DNA of 64,000 nt. Source: Ancylobacter aquaticus. GTDB taxonomy: Bacteria > Pseudomonadota > Alphaproteobacteria > Rhizobiales > Xanthobacteraceae. The translations under genes and the position numbers were made by a program. The DNA lies in contig NZ_SMFY01000003.1 of NCBI RefSeq assembly GCF_004339465.1, positions 124,001 through 188,000 on the forward strand. The letters are read 5' to 3'. Positions within the stretch are counted from its first letter, which is position 1; each line of letters begins with the position of its first letter. Below are positions 1 to 9,061 of the stretch, in pieces. The notes under the pieces are model-generated. The model saw only the letters and a program-made list of their open reading frames with translations, was not told where the DNA came from and did no database searches.

Positions 1-1079
1 ATTGCTACGCCGTGCGCGAGCAGAACCGCCTCGTCTATGAGGCCGATCAGGACTTCTGCGCCAGACTTCCCGCTCCGCTGGGGACAAAGCTCGCGGCGCA
101 CCTCACGTCGCAGGCCCTGCCATTCGACGATTTCATGCGGCTTTTCGACCAGCTCAGCGATGAGAATGTCGGGCAAACCCTAACCCGCATCCAGCTCGCC
201 CCTGCCAATCTGCACTGGTGCACCGATGACGGCCTGCTGGCTCTGAACGAGAAGGCAACAGCGCGTGGCGTGCCGATGCACATGCATCTGCTGGAAACGG
301 CGTATCAGAAGGAATATGCCCGTCGTCGCACCGGCAAGACCGCGTTGCGCCATCTGTACGACCTCGGCATCCTCGGCCCCCATATGACGCTCGGCCATGG
401 CGTGTGGCTGAACGGCGAGGACATCGACATCGTCGCCGACACAGGCACCTGCATCTGCCATAATTGCTCGTCGAACTTCCGGCTGCGCTCAGGCCTCGCC
501 CCGCTGAATGTGTGGGAGGCCAAGGGCATCACCGTCGGCCTGGGGCTCGACGAGGCCGGCATTAACGATGACCGCGACATGCTCTCCGAGCTGCGACTGG
601 CGCTGCGTGTCCATCGCACGCCGGGCATGGACGATGACGACGTGCCAACCTGTGCGCAGGTGGTGAAGATGGCGACGGAAGCCGGCGGCATGACGACCGC
701 TTTTGGCGCCGAGATCGGTCGGCTCGACCCCGGCCGCTTTTTTGATGCGGCGTTGATCAACTGGACGACGGCGACCTACCCGTTCCAGGATCCGGACATT
801 CCGATGCTCGACGCACTGGTGCAGCGCGCCAAGACCGGCGCGGTCGATGCCGTCTTCATCAATGGCGAAATCGTCTATCAGGACGGGCGTTTCACCACTA
901 TCGACCGCGATGCGGTGCTCGCCGAAATCGCCGATATACTCGGCAAGCCGCGCAGCCCGGAAGAGGTCGAGCGCCGCGAACTCGGCCTCGCCGTATTCCC
1001 CCATGTGAAGAAGTTCTACGAGGGTTATATCCCCGACGAACCGCGCGAACCCTTCTACGCCGCCTCGGCGAGGGTGTAG
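1..1079 (+). CDS. Amidohydrolase of the TrzA/AtzA/MtaD deaminase family (5' end outside window)
   Basis: This is a cytoplasmic metal-dependent amidohydrolase of the chlorohydrolase / 5-methylthioadenosine-S-adenosylhomocysteine deaminase superfamily. The reading frame is open to the left edge (Cys-Tyr-Ala precede the first possible GTG at 12), so the N-terminal part with the first HxH metal motif is missing. Visible family motifs are MHMHLLET (second HxH plus the catalytic Glu region), GHGVWL (metal His) and GLGLDEAG (metal Asp region, usually GxGTD). The C-terminus has the usual small beta-sandwich segment (VFINGEIVYQDG). The exact substrate cannot be read; family members deaminate or dechlorinate N-heterocycles or nucleoside-like compounds. 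The stop codon is TAG. It is followed by decayed DNA on the other strand, so it probably ends its transcription unit here. Confidence 0.85.
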   Translation, partial: CYAVREQNRLVYEADQDFCARLPAPLGTKLAAHLTSQALPFDDFMRLFDQLSDENVGQTLTRIQLAPANLHWCTDDGLLALNEKATARGVPMHMHLLETAYQKEYARRRTGKTALRHLYDLGILGPHMTLGHGVWLNGEDIDIVADTGTCICHNCSSNFRLRSGLAPLNVWEAKGITVGLGLDEAGINDDRDMLSELRLALRVHRTPGMDDDDVPTCAQVVKMATEAGGMTTAFGAEIGRLDPGRFFDAALINWTTATYPFQDPDIPMLDALVQRAKTGAVDAVFINGEIVYQDGRFTTIDRDAVLAEIADILGKPRSPEEVERRELGLAVFPHVKKFYEGYIPDEPREPFYAASARV

Positions 1080-1248
1080 CGTGGCTGTCAATTCGCCCGA
1101 CATCACCCGCCAGCCGTGCAACTCATGAATAGGGATTTGTTATCCTCCGCGCTCGGTGCGGAGAATAACACGTGCAATCTCGGCATCGGACACGCGGGCG
1201 GGAGGTCGACGCCGAGGGGCAGCGGCGCTGGAGCTTTGAGCCGACACG

Positions 1249-1986
1249 TCAGGCGACTGCGCGCAGGCCCTTCGCCCTCGCAGGGTTGAGCAGCTTAAGC
1301 GACGGCCCGTCCGTTGCGTCTCGTCGCGGCCCCCTTTGCTGACGGCATCGTTGCGGACATGCAGGTATGGCGCAAAGACGCGCGCGCAGCACCGCGAGAT
1401 CGGTGTGGTTGCCTCGCTCGATCGTCTCACCCGTCGCGGCCGCATAGAAGCGCTCCGTCGCGATGAAGTCGGCATCGATGAGGCAGGAAAACAGCATTCG
1501 CAGGAGGAAGCTCAGGGCGAAACCCTTCGGCCCTCCCGCCGGCGGCGGCACGCGCGGCCTCAGCTCCGCCGCTTCCGGCAGAGGCCCGGCATGGTGTTGC
1601 CACTCTGCCGGGACCAGCCGATGCGCTGAGTCCATACGGCGGTTCAGATCACAGCCATCCGCGAGGCCCGCATGATGGGCGGCGATGATGGCGGCGAGGA
1701 TCGTGCCGAGCGCCCTGCCGGGACCCTTGCCATAATGGTCGAGCGCGAGGCGCGCCCCGGCGGACGTGGTCGCCGCCCGAGAGGCGCTGCCCGGCGATGT
1801 ACCCCTGAAACTCCGGCGACACCTTGCCGATGTCATGCAGGCTTCCGGCGAGGTGCAGGACTTCCGCCCATCCCAGAGGCTCCGCGAATTCCCGCGCCAA
1901 CGCGCCGACAGCCGCCGCGTGGTCGGCGAGTGTCTCCAGTTATCAAGGGGGCGACCCGGCAGCGAGTGTGCGTAGACGGTGGCCAT
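1249..1986 (-). pseudogene. cas3: Remnant of CRISPR cas3 HD-nuclease domain, frameshifted
   Basis: Read leftward from ATG at 1986, the protein begins ATVYAHSLPGRPLDNW, then the frame breaks near 1934. The next frame holds LADHAAAV and LHDIGKVSPEFQGYIAG, ending in GGDH. One extra base near 1765 returns it to the first frame with AGARLALDHYGKG, IIAAHHAGLADG and MLFSCLIDADFIATE. These are the ordered landmarks of the N-terminal HD nuclease domain of Cas3 (type I systems, closest in feel to subtype I-C): HD motif, DHS-AGA block, GHHAGL block and the SxLxDAD block. The helicase domain that should follow is absent; the frame stops soon after 1249. No other cas gene and no repeat array are visible nearby. 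At least two frameshifts plus truncation make this a dead relic. The HD assignment is from motif reading, not from a search. Confidence 0.8.
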
Positions 1987-2340
1987 GGGCGCGATCCGCT
2001 ATTCCGAACTGGTGATTGGCGCAGCACCGGCCGTCGACGCCTCAGCCAAGGTCAGTGAGATATCGGCTGTTGCCAGCAACCGCGTCGGCGCCCCGACGAT
2101 GGACCAGCCCCGTCAGGCCGCGTATTGCGCATAGGCACCGTGGCACCATGCGCAAACGCTACCGCAAGCTGCACAGCATCGCCAGCGCGGCGTCCGAGGG
2201 TGTGCTGACTCGGCGAAGCTTGCAGCCGCCCGGAAATGACCGCCTGTTATCGGCATAGCGACGAAGCCCTCAGTGTCGCGCTCGTCGAACACGACCAAAG
2301 CGGCTGCGCGCTGCGCAGGACAAATCCGGCGGGCTTGATT
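1987..2340. other. Decayed DNA between cas3 remnant and phosphopantetheinyl transferase
   Basis: No intact gene is supportable in these 354 bases. A leftward frame from about 2330 to 2230 contains the string ALVVFDERDTEGFVAMPITG, which weakly recalls the first strands of MazF/PemK-type toxins. It breaks off with no recognisable continuation, so it is not called. The stretch lies upstream of the cas3 remnant and looks like further debris of lost accessory DNA. Confidence 0.4.
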
Positions 2341-3171
2341 TCAGGCTGATCGGATCGCGCTCTCCGTCTGGCCGAGCGAGGCGAGCCAGTCGTGGAGCAC
2401 AAAGGGCGAGGCGAACCCGTCGCCACCCTGCCATTGCGCCATGTGGGGGCGCACCACCGCGAGGGCGAAGGGGGCGGCGGCGAAGGCGATGCCCTCATAC
2501 TGGGCGAAATTCTCGAAGCGGGCCCGCGCCCCGCCGGGCAGGGGCTCAAGGCTTGCCACCTCCAGCAGGTTGAAAGGCACGGTCAGCCCGCAGCGCAGCA
2601 CCTTGGACAGCGCTTCCTTGAGGCACCACAGCAGCAGCAGGCGCTGGGGTTCGTCAAAGGGCAGGGCAGCGGCCGCCCTTTCCCGCTCGCGCGGCGTGGC
2701 CTGTTCGCGCAGTGCGCCAAGCTGCTCGGGTAAGGCGCGCTCAAGGTCCACCCCCATGGGGCAGGATTCGGGGTGCGCCACGGCGAGCGCCGCCCCGCCG
2801 GCATGAGCCAGTGTAACCTGCAGATTGGACAGGCCCGGTAGCGCGGCCACGGGTTGCCCGAACAAGCCCGGCAGGATGCACATGTCGCGGGCGGCAATCC
2901 CGGGCGCGAGAAGACCGAGGGCGTTCTTGGCCGCCCATCGCCCGGCGAGAAGCGATTGGCGACGGGCCGCCGCGAGCCGCTTGGTCAGCAGCGCCGCTTC
3001 GTCGGGGGCGAGCCAGCCGGGCGCGCCCGCGTCCAGCTCTTCCAGCGGTGCCGCCACCAGCGACATGGCACAGGAGAGGGTGCGACCGCCGGCGTGGAGG
3101 GCGAAAGCGGCCTCTCGCGCGAAGCCGGTTTCGTGCACAAAGACCGGGGAGGTGACGCCGGGGCCGGTCAT
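2341..3171 (-). CDS. Sfp-type 4'-phosphopantetheinyl transferase
   Basis: Transfers the phosphopantetheine arm of CoA to the serine of carrier-protein domains, so it should activate the ACP and PCP domains of the neighbouring assembly line. The 276-residue length suits the Sfp class. Motifs in order are RWAAKNAL (about residue 98), a HAGG element replacing the usual SxSHS, the metal-binding GVDLE (about residue 139) and the W-LKEALSK catalytic helix (about residue 183). Its ATG begins one base after the stop of the RND permease, so it is probably translationally coupled as the last gene of the leftward biosynthetic operon. Downstream lies only decayed DNA. Role in this cluster is inferred from position; the enzyme could also serve other carrier proteins. 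Confidence 0.9.
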   Translation of the reverse strand: MTGPGVTSPVFVHETGFAREAAFALHAGGRTLSCAMSLVAAPLEELDAGAPGWLAPDEAALLTKRLAAARRQSLLAGRWAAKNALGLLAPGIAARDMCILPGLFGQPVAALPGLSNLQVTLAHAGGAALAVAHPESCPMGVDLERALPEQLGALREQATPRERERAAAALPFDEPQRLLLLWCLKEALSKVLRCGLTVPFNLLEVASLEPLPGGARARFENFAQYEGIAFAAAPFALAVVRPHMAQWQGGDGFASPFVLHDWLASLGQTESAIRSA

Positions 3172-3172
3172 G

Positions 3173-6100
3173 CTACGCCGCCGGTGCCGCCGACACCGAA
3201 GCCGCCGGCACGGCCTCGTCGCGATGGCTTAGCAGCAGGTAGAAGGCGGGCACCACGAACAGGGTGAACAGCGTGCCGATGGACAGGCCGGAGGCGATGA
3301 CGAGGCCCATATTGTAGCGCGAATTGGCGCCGGCCCCGGTGGCGATGATGAGCGGGGTGACGCCCAGCACCATGGCCGCCGTGGTCATCAGGATCGGCCG
3401 CAGGCGGATGCTGGCGGCCTCGATAACCGCCTCGCGCTTGGCGAGCCCCTGCTTGCGCAGCGTGTTGGCCACTTCCACCATCAGGATTCCGTGCTTGCTC
3501 ACCAGCCCCATGAGCGTGACCAGCCCGACCTGGGTGTAGATGTTGATAGTGGCGCCGCCAATGCCGAGCCAGATGAAGAACAGCGCTCCGGCCAACGACA
3601 TCGGCACCGAGACCAGGATGACAAGCGGATCGCGGAAGCTGTTGAACAGCGCCGCCAGCACCAGGAAGATGATGACCAGCGCCAGTGCGAAGGTGGTGAC
3701 GAAGCCGTTCGATTCCTGCTCCAGCTGGCGCGAGGAACCGGCGAAGTCATAGCTGTAGCCCGAGGGCAGCGCGCGGGCGGCGATAGCTTCCAGCTCGGCC
3801 AGCGCCTCGCCATCCGACACGCCGGGCATGGCGATGCCGGAAATGGTCGAGGAATTGAGCTGCTGGAAATGGTTCAGCGACTGCGGGACGGTCTTCATCT
3901 CGATCCAGGCGAAGGTCGAGAGGGGGACCGAGGTGTCGTCCGAGGCCTTGATGTAATAATTCAGCAACTGGTCGGTGTTGAGCCGGTGCTGCTGCTTCAC
4001 CTGGGGAATGACCTTGTAGGACTTGCCGCCGAGATCGAAATAATTCGCGTAGTTGCCGCCCAGCATGGTGGCCATGGCGGCGCCGACATCGCTCATGTTG
4101 AGCCCCAGCGACGAGACCTTGTCGCGGTCGAAATGGATGGCCGCGTGCGGCTGGTCGATCTTCATGTCGCCGTCGAGAAAGATGAACTTGCCGCTCTTCA
4201 TCGCCTCGGCGAGGAAGTTCTGGGAGGCCTCATAGAGCCGTTCATAGGTGTCGTTGGATTTCAGCACGAACTGGATCGGCAGGCCGCTGCTGCCCGGCAA
4301 GGGCGGCAACTGGAAGGCGGCGACGCGCACGCCGGCGATCTTGTTGAAATCCTGCTGGATCAGCGGGGCGAGGGCCAGGGCCGAGACGCTGCGCTGGTCC
4401 CAGGGCTTGAGCACCCAACCGCCGATGACCTGGCCGGGCATGTTGATCTGAAAGACGAGGTCGGTTTCCGGCCGTTTGTCGAGAATGTCGTAGATTTGCT
4501 GCACGTAGAATTCGCGCTGCTCCAGCGTGGCGTTGGGCGCGGCCGTCATCATGGTCAGGATCACCCCCTCATCCTCCGGCGGTGCCAGCTGGGAGGTCGA
4601 GTTGGAATAGAGCCAGTAGATGCTCGACAGCACCAGCGCGCCGAACAGCACGGTGAGCGGCAGCAGGTGCAGCGAGGCGGACAGCGCGGCGCGGTAGACC
4701 CGGGTGACGGCCTTCATGGCGCCGTCGATGGTGCGGACCATGCGCGCCTCCAGCGTGCGCGCGGAAGGGTCGTAGGGCGCCAGAAGATAGGCGCAGCTCA
4801 TCGGCGACAGGGTAAGCGCGATCACCGCCGACACCATCACCGCCGCCACCAGGGTGAAGGCGAATTCGGTGAATAGCGATCCGGTGAGCCCGCCCTGGAA
4901 GCCCACCGGCACATAGACCGCGATCAGCACCGCGGTCATGGCGATGATCGGCCCCGCCAGTTCGCGCGCTGCCGCAATGGCGGCGTCCAGCGGCTTGAGG
5001 CCCTGCTCCATGTGGCGGTTCACCCCTTCCACCACGATGATGGCGTCGTCCACCACCAGGCCGATGGCGAGCACCAGCGCGAGCAGCGTCAAGAGGTTGA
5101 TGGAGAAGCCGAAGGCCAGCATCAGCGCGAAGCTGCCGATCAGCGACAGCGGAATGGCGACGATGGGGATGAACACCGAGCGCCACGAGCCGAGAAAGAC
5201 GAAGACGACGAGGGTGACGATCAGCGCCGCCTCGAACAGCGAGCTGACCACTTCCCGGATCGAGGTGTTGACGTAATCGGTGGCGTCATAGAGCACCGTG
5301 CCGGAAAGCCCGGTCGGCAGGTCGGCGAAGATGTTCGGCAGCATGTCCCGCACGCCGGCGACGACATTCAGCAGATTGGCGGAAGGCGCCACCTGGATGC
5401 CGATATAGACGGCGGACTTGCCGTCGAAGCTGGTGCGGGAATCGTAGTCGTCGCTGCCCAGCGTGACCTCCGCCACGTCCTTGAGGCGGATCACCGCGCC
5501 GTCGACATTCTTGATTATGAGCTCGCGGAACTCCTCCACCGAATGCAGATTGGTGGCGGCGGAGAGCTTCACCTGGATGAGCCGGCCCTTGGTGGTGCCG
5601 ACGCCAGCGATATAGTCATTGGTCTCCAGCGCGGTCGCCACATCGGTGGCGGTGAGGCCGAGCGAGGCCAGCTTGTCCGGGTCGAGCCAGGCGCGCAGGG
5701 CGAAGTTCTTGCCGCCGAGGATTTCCGCCACCTGCACGCCTGCCACCGCCTGCAGCTTGGGCTGCACCACGCGGGCGACGTAGTCCGTCACCTCGTTCTC
5801 GGCCAGCACCGTGCTGGAGAAGGCGATGTACATGGCGTCGATGGTGGAGCCGGTCTTCAGCGCGAGGATCGGCTGCTGGGTGCCGTTCGGCAGCTGGTTC
5901 AGCACCGAACTGACCTTGGTGCTGATCTCGGTAAGGGCGTCGCCGGTGTTATAGTTCAGCCGGAGATTGACGGTGATCGAGCTGACCCCGGTCTGGCTCG
6001 ACGAGGTCATGTAGTCGATGCCGTTGGCCTGGGCGATGACGTTTTCCAGCGGCGAGGTGATGAAGCCGGCGATGATGTCGGCATCGGCGCCGGCATAAGT

Positions 6101-6247
6101 GGTCGTCACCGTCACCACGCCGTTCTGCATTTCCGGATATTGCAGGATCGGCAGCGCGAACATGGCACGCACGCCGATCACCAGGATCAACGCGCTGACA
6201 ACCAGCGACAGGACCGGGCGGCGGACGAAAATATCGGTGATGGGCAT
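3173..6247 (-). CDS. RND efflux permease (HAE1/AcrB-MexF type)
   Basis: Inner-membrane proton-driven pump of a tripartite efflux system. The 1024-residue length is typical. The N-terminus PITDIFVRRPVLS is the family start, followed by the first transmembrane helix, two large periplasmic loops and two blocks of transmembrane helices. The proton-relay pair appears in GLVVDDAIIVVE. The C-terminal helix block includes the VGLVTLMGLVSKHGIL motif. A GGGAG ribosome-binding sequence sits six bases before the ATG. It lies 13 bases after the adaptor gene and one base before the phosphopantetheinyl transferase, in one leftward operon that starts with the NRPS genes. Context suggests that it exports the lipopeptide or gives self-protection, although RND pumps are often multispecific. 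Confidence 0.95.
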   Translation of the reverse strand: MPITDIFVRRPVLSLVVSALILVIGVRAMFALPILQYPEMQNGVVTVTTTYAGADADIIAGFITSPLENVIAQANGIDYMTSSSQTGVSSITVNLRLNYNTGDALTEISTKVSSVLNQLPNGTQQPILALKTGSTIDAMYIAFSSTVLAENEVTDYVARVVQPKLQAVAGVQVAEILGGKNFALRAWLDPDKLASLGLTATDVATALETNDYIAGVGTTKGRLIQVKLSAATNLHSVEEFRELIIKNVDGAVIRLKDVAEVTLGSDDYDSRTSFDGKSAVYIGIQVAPSANLLNVVAGVRDMLPNIFADLPTGLSGTVLYDATDYVNTSIREVVSSLFEAALIVTLVVFVFLGSWRSVFIPIVAIPLSLIGSFALMLAFGFSINLLTLLALVLAIGLVVDDAIIVVEGVNRHMEQGLKPLDAAIAAARELAGPIIAMTAVLIAVYVPVGFQGGLTGSLFTEFAFTLVAAVMVSAVIALTLSPMSCAYLLAPYDPSARTLEARMVRTIDGAMKAVTRVYRAALSASLHLLPLTVLFGALVLSSIYWLYSNSTSQLAPPEDEGVILTMMTAAPNATLEQREFYVQQIYDILDKRPETDLVFQINMPGQVIGGWVLKPWDQRSVSALALAPLIQQDFNKIAGVRVAAFQLPPLPGSSGLPIQFVLKSNDTYERLYEASQNFLAEAMKSGKFIFLDGDMKIDQPHAAIHFDRDKVSSLGLNMSDVGAAMATMLGGNYANYFDLGGKSYKVIPQVKQQHRLNTDQLLNYYIKASDDTSVPLSTFAWIEMKTVPQSLNHFQQLNSSTISGIAMPGVSDGEALAELEAIAARALPSGYSYDFAGSSRQLEQESNGFVTTFALALVIIFLVLAALFNSFRDPLVILVSVPMSLAGALFFIWLGIGGATINIYTQVGLVTLMGLVSKHGILMVEVANTLRKQGLAKREAVIEAASIRLRPILMTTAAMVLGVTPLIIATGAGANSRYNMGLVIASGLSIGTLFTLFVVPAFYLLLSHRDEAVPAASVSAAPAA

Positions 6248-6260
6248 GGTCCGCTCCCTG

Positions 6261-7373
6261 TCAGTTCGACATTTTCGGATCGAGCTCGACCTTGGGAATG
6301 TGGCTGTTGTCGATCACGGCGGGGGTGCCGTTGCGCAGCTTGATCTGGCCGGCCACCACCACCGTCTCGCCCTCGCTCAGCCCGGAAACGACGGCGATGA
6401 AGTCGCCGCGCGCCTGCCCCAGCTTGACGAAGGTTTCGCGCGCCACCAGCCCCTTGCCGTCGGCGGTCTTCTCCAGCACGAACACGGTCGAGCCATAGGG
6501 ATTGGCGACAATGGCGGTCTGGGGAAGGGTGACGAAGGTCTCGGCGGCGCCGATGTCGAGCGCGACCTTGGCGAACATGCCCGGCACCAGCTTGCCATCC
6601 GGGTTCTTCAGCACAGCCCGTACCTTCACATTGCGGCTGCCGCTCTCCACCTTCGCATTGATGGCGCTCACCGTGCCGGGGAAGCTCTCGCCGGGATAGG
6701 CGTCGGCCGTCACCTTGACCGGCTGGCTCACCTTCAGCTTCCCGAAGAATTTCTGCGGCACGAAGAAATCGGCGAAGAGCGGGTCGAGCGCCTGAAGGGT
6801 GACGATGGCCGTGCCGGCGCTCAGATACTGGCCGAGATCGACGTTGCGAATGCCCAGGCGCCCGGCAAACGGTGCCTTGAGGCCGTAATAGCTCACCAGC
6901 GCCTGCTGCTGCGCCACCAACGCCTGGGAATTCTTCAGATTGGCCTGGTCGGTGTCGACGGTTGCCTGGCTCACCGCCTTGATCTTGAGCTGCTCGTTGT
7001 CGCGCTTCAGGATGATGGCATTCAGCTCGGCGGTGGCCTTGAGCGATTCGAGCTTGGCGACCTGATCGTCGTCGACCAGCTGCAGCAGCGGCGCGCCGGC
7101 CTTCACCACGTCGCCCGATTCGAAGGACAGGGTCTCGACGATGCCGGACACCTGGAGCGAGAGATCGGCGCCCTCGGAGGCCCTCAGCTCGCCAACCAGC
7201 TCCATGGTCGGCTGCCATGTCTGCATCTGCGCCGCCTGCGCCGCCACGGTCTGCGCCGGGGCGCCGCCATGCGCCGGGGCGCCCACTGGGGCCATGCGGT
7301 CCTTCACGACATAGAAGGCCCCGCCGGCAAGGGCGGCGAGCGCCAGCCACAGGATGACACGCGGTTTGCTCAC
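6261..7373 (-). CDS. RND periplasmic adaptor (membrane fusion protein, AcrA/MdtA family)
   Basis: Links the RND permease to the outer-membrane factor. The 370-residue protein starts with an N-terminal hydrophobic helix (ILWLALAALAGGAFYVV) that acts as signal or anchor. It then shows the lipoyl/barrel-sandwich half (LQVSGIVETLSFESGDVVKAG), an alpha-hairpin rich in Gln/Ala/Leu (about residues 85-150), the second lipoyl half (LKAPFAGRLGIRNVDLGQYL) and the beta-barrel and membrane-proximal domains. The start is GTG at 7373, which overlaps the stop of the outer-membrane factor (GTGA, four bases), so the two are translationally coupled. It is followed after 13 bases by the permease. Confidence 0.93.
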   Translation of the reverse strand: MSKPRVILWLALAALAGGAFYVVKDRMAPVGAPAHGGAPAQTVAAQAAQMQTWQPTMELVGELRASEGADLSLQVSGIVETLSFESGDVVKAGAPLLQLVDDDQVAKLESLKATAELNAIILKRDNEQLKIKAVSQATVDTDQANLKNSQALVAQQQALVSYYGLKAPFAGRLGIRNVDLGQYLSAGTAIVTLQALDPLFADFFVPQKFFGKLKVSQPVKVTADAYPGESFPGTVSAINAKVESGSRNVKVRAVLKNPDGKLVPGMFAKVALDIGAAETFVTLPQTAIVANPYGSTVFVLEKTADGKGLVARETFVKLGQARGDFIAVVSGLSEGETVVVAGQIKLRNGTPAVIDNSHIPKVELDPKMSN

Positions 7374-9052
7374 CGGGATTTCTCCTTGGCAGTGCCGGGC
7401 TCGGGCGTGGGCGGCAAATCGGGCAGGCCCGGCCGGGTTGCGGCGAGGGCGGGCCCGTCCGGTCCTTCAAGATAGCCGCCATTGCGGATAGCGGCGTCGC
7501 TGGTTTCGTCGATGCGGTTCCACCAGCCGCCGCCCAGCGCCTGGAACAGTGCCACGGTGTCGTTGTAGCGCATGGCCTGGGTCTGGATGCGGGCGATGAC
7601 GGCGTTCTGGTAGGTCTGCTGCGCGTCGATGACGATGGCGTAGCCGATGGCGCCGACCTTGAACTGTTCCTGCGCCATCTTCAGGCTGTCGAGCGCGGAT
7701 TGTTCCGCCAGCGCCTGGGCGCGCAGGGTCGCGGCGTCGTACTGCACCGCCCGCAGCGCATCCGCGACATTCTGGAAAGCGGTGAGGACCGTGCTCTGGT
7801 AGAGCGCATAGTCCTGCTCGAAGGCGGCGACGCTGGCTTCCTTGGTGCGGTAGAGCTGGGCGCCGTCCATCAGCGTCTGCGCGATGCTGGCGGCAGCGGT
7901 CCAGGCGAGACCTTGCGGCGTGAACAGCTGACCGACGGTGAGGGCCTGGGAACTCACCGAGGGGGTGAGGGTGAACTGCGGCAGCAGGTTCGCCGTGTTG
8001 ACGCCCACCGTCGCCGCCGCCTGGTGCAGGGTCGCCTCGGCCAGGCGGATGTCGGGCCGCTGGCGCACCAGCTGCCCGGGCAGGCTCACCGGCAGCGTGC
8101 GCGGCAGGCGCAGGCTCCGGAGATCGACGCTCTCGCCGCGATCCTCGCTGGGCAGGCGGCCGAGATAGGCCATGAGCTGGTTGCGGCCCTGGGCCAGTTG
8201 CTTCTGCAGCGGCGGCAGTGTGGCCTGGGTCTGCGCCAGTGTCGCCTGCTGCGCCAGCACGTCGACCTGCGAGACCGCGCCCACCTCGAACTGGCGCTGG
8301 ACGCGGCGCAACTGGTCGGTTTCCGCCGTGACAATCGCCTGCGTGGCGGCGATCTGCGCCCGCAGGGAGGCATCCGTGACGGCGGACGTCACCACATTGG
8401 CGGTGAGGGCGAGATAGGTCGCCTCCATCTCGAAGCGCTGGTACTGCGCCTGCGCCTCGGCCGATTCCACCTGCCGGCGAATGCCGCCGAACACGTCCAG
8501 CGTGTAGGAGACGTTCACCGTCGTCTCGTAGAGATTGTAGAGCGTCGGTTTGCCGGTCGTCCCGCCGGAGGCGGCGGTGATCTGCTCGCGCGTCGCCGAC
8601 ACATTGCCGCTCACCTGCGGCACCCACTGGCCTCGCACCTGCAGCGCGGTCTCCCGTGCCGCGCGAAGGGCATATTGCGCGGCCCGCACATCGGGATGAT
8701 TGCGCACCGCCTCCTCGACGAAGGCATTGATCTGTGGCGCGTTGAACTCCCGCCACCATTGCCCGCCGACATCGAGGGTGTCGACAAAGTTCTGCGGCGC
8801 GCCGCCGACAATATCGGTCGCCATCGCCGGCCGCAGCCGGGTTTCGACCGTGTATCCGCTTACCGCGGGTGCCGATGGGGCCCGGAAATTAGGCCCCACC
8901 ATGCAGCCCGCGAGCAGCAGCGGGGCGACAATGCAGCAGAGCCGCCCCAGCGGTAGGGAGCGGAGCCTTCCGGGCGGTACGGCGACAGAGAAGCGCGCAT
9001 GGCGGGGGCCATGTTGCTTGGTCTGTCGCGTGCGAATCGGGGGGGCACCCAT
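7370..9052 (-). CDS. Outer-membrane efflux lipoprotein (NodT/OprM family)
   Basis: Outer-membrane channel of the tripartite pump. The 560-residue protein has a long basic N-terminal leader and then a lipobox at about residue 50 (LLLAGC), so the mature protein should be a lipoprotein. The mature start CMVGPNFRAP is the classic NodT/OprM signature. Two repeated coiled-coil halves follow, rich in AQAQYQ-, QATLAQTQATLPPLQKQL- and VRQRPDIRLAEATLHQA-type segments, the last being a family hallmark. ATG at 9052 has a GGTAGGA ribosome-binding sequence seven bases upstream. It begins ten bases after the NRPS stop, so the pump is part of the biosynthetic operon. The unusually long leader before the lipobox leaves some doubt about the true start. 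Confidence 0.93.
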   Translation of the reverse strand: MGAPPIRTRQTKQHGPRHARFSVAVPPGRLRSLPLGRLCCIVAPLLLAGCMVGPNFRAPSAPAVSGYTVETRLRPAMATDIVGGAPQNFVDTLDVGGQWWREFNAPQINAFVEEAVRNHPDVRAAQYALRAARETALQVRGQWVPQVSGNVSATREQITAASGGTTGKPTLYNLYETTVNVSYTLDVFGGIRRQVESAEAQAQYQRFEMEATYLALTANVVTSAVTDASLRAQIAATQAIVTAETDQLRRVQRQFEVGAVSQVDVLAQQATLAQTQATLPPLQKQLAQGRNQLMAYLGRLPSEDRGESVDLRSLRLPRTLPVSLPGQLVRQRPDIRLAEATLHQAAATVGVNTANLLPQFTLTPSVSSQALTVGQLFTPQGLAWTAAASIAQTLMDGAQLYRTKEASVAAFEQDYALYQSTVLTAFQNVADALRAVQYDAATLRAQALAEQSALDSLKMAQEQFKVGAIGYAIVIDAQQTYQNAVIARIQTQAMRYNDTVALFQALGGGWWNRIDETSDAAIRNGGYLEGPDGPALAATRPGLPDLPPTPEPGTAKEKSR

Positions 9053-9061
9053 GGCGTCATC

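Noticed and set aside
2230-2330. Possible MazF/PemK toxin fragment near the cas3 remnant
   Set aside because: Only one short string resembles the first strands of the fold; the rest is missing and the match is within chance.
1080-2340. CRISPR array expected beside a cas3 remnant
   Set aside because: No regularly spaced direct repeats of 25-40 bases were seen here or elsewhere in the window.
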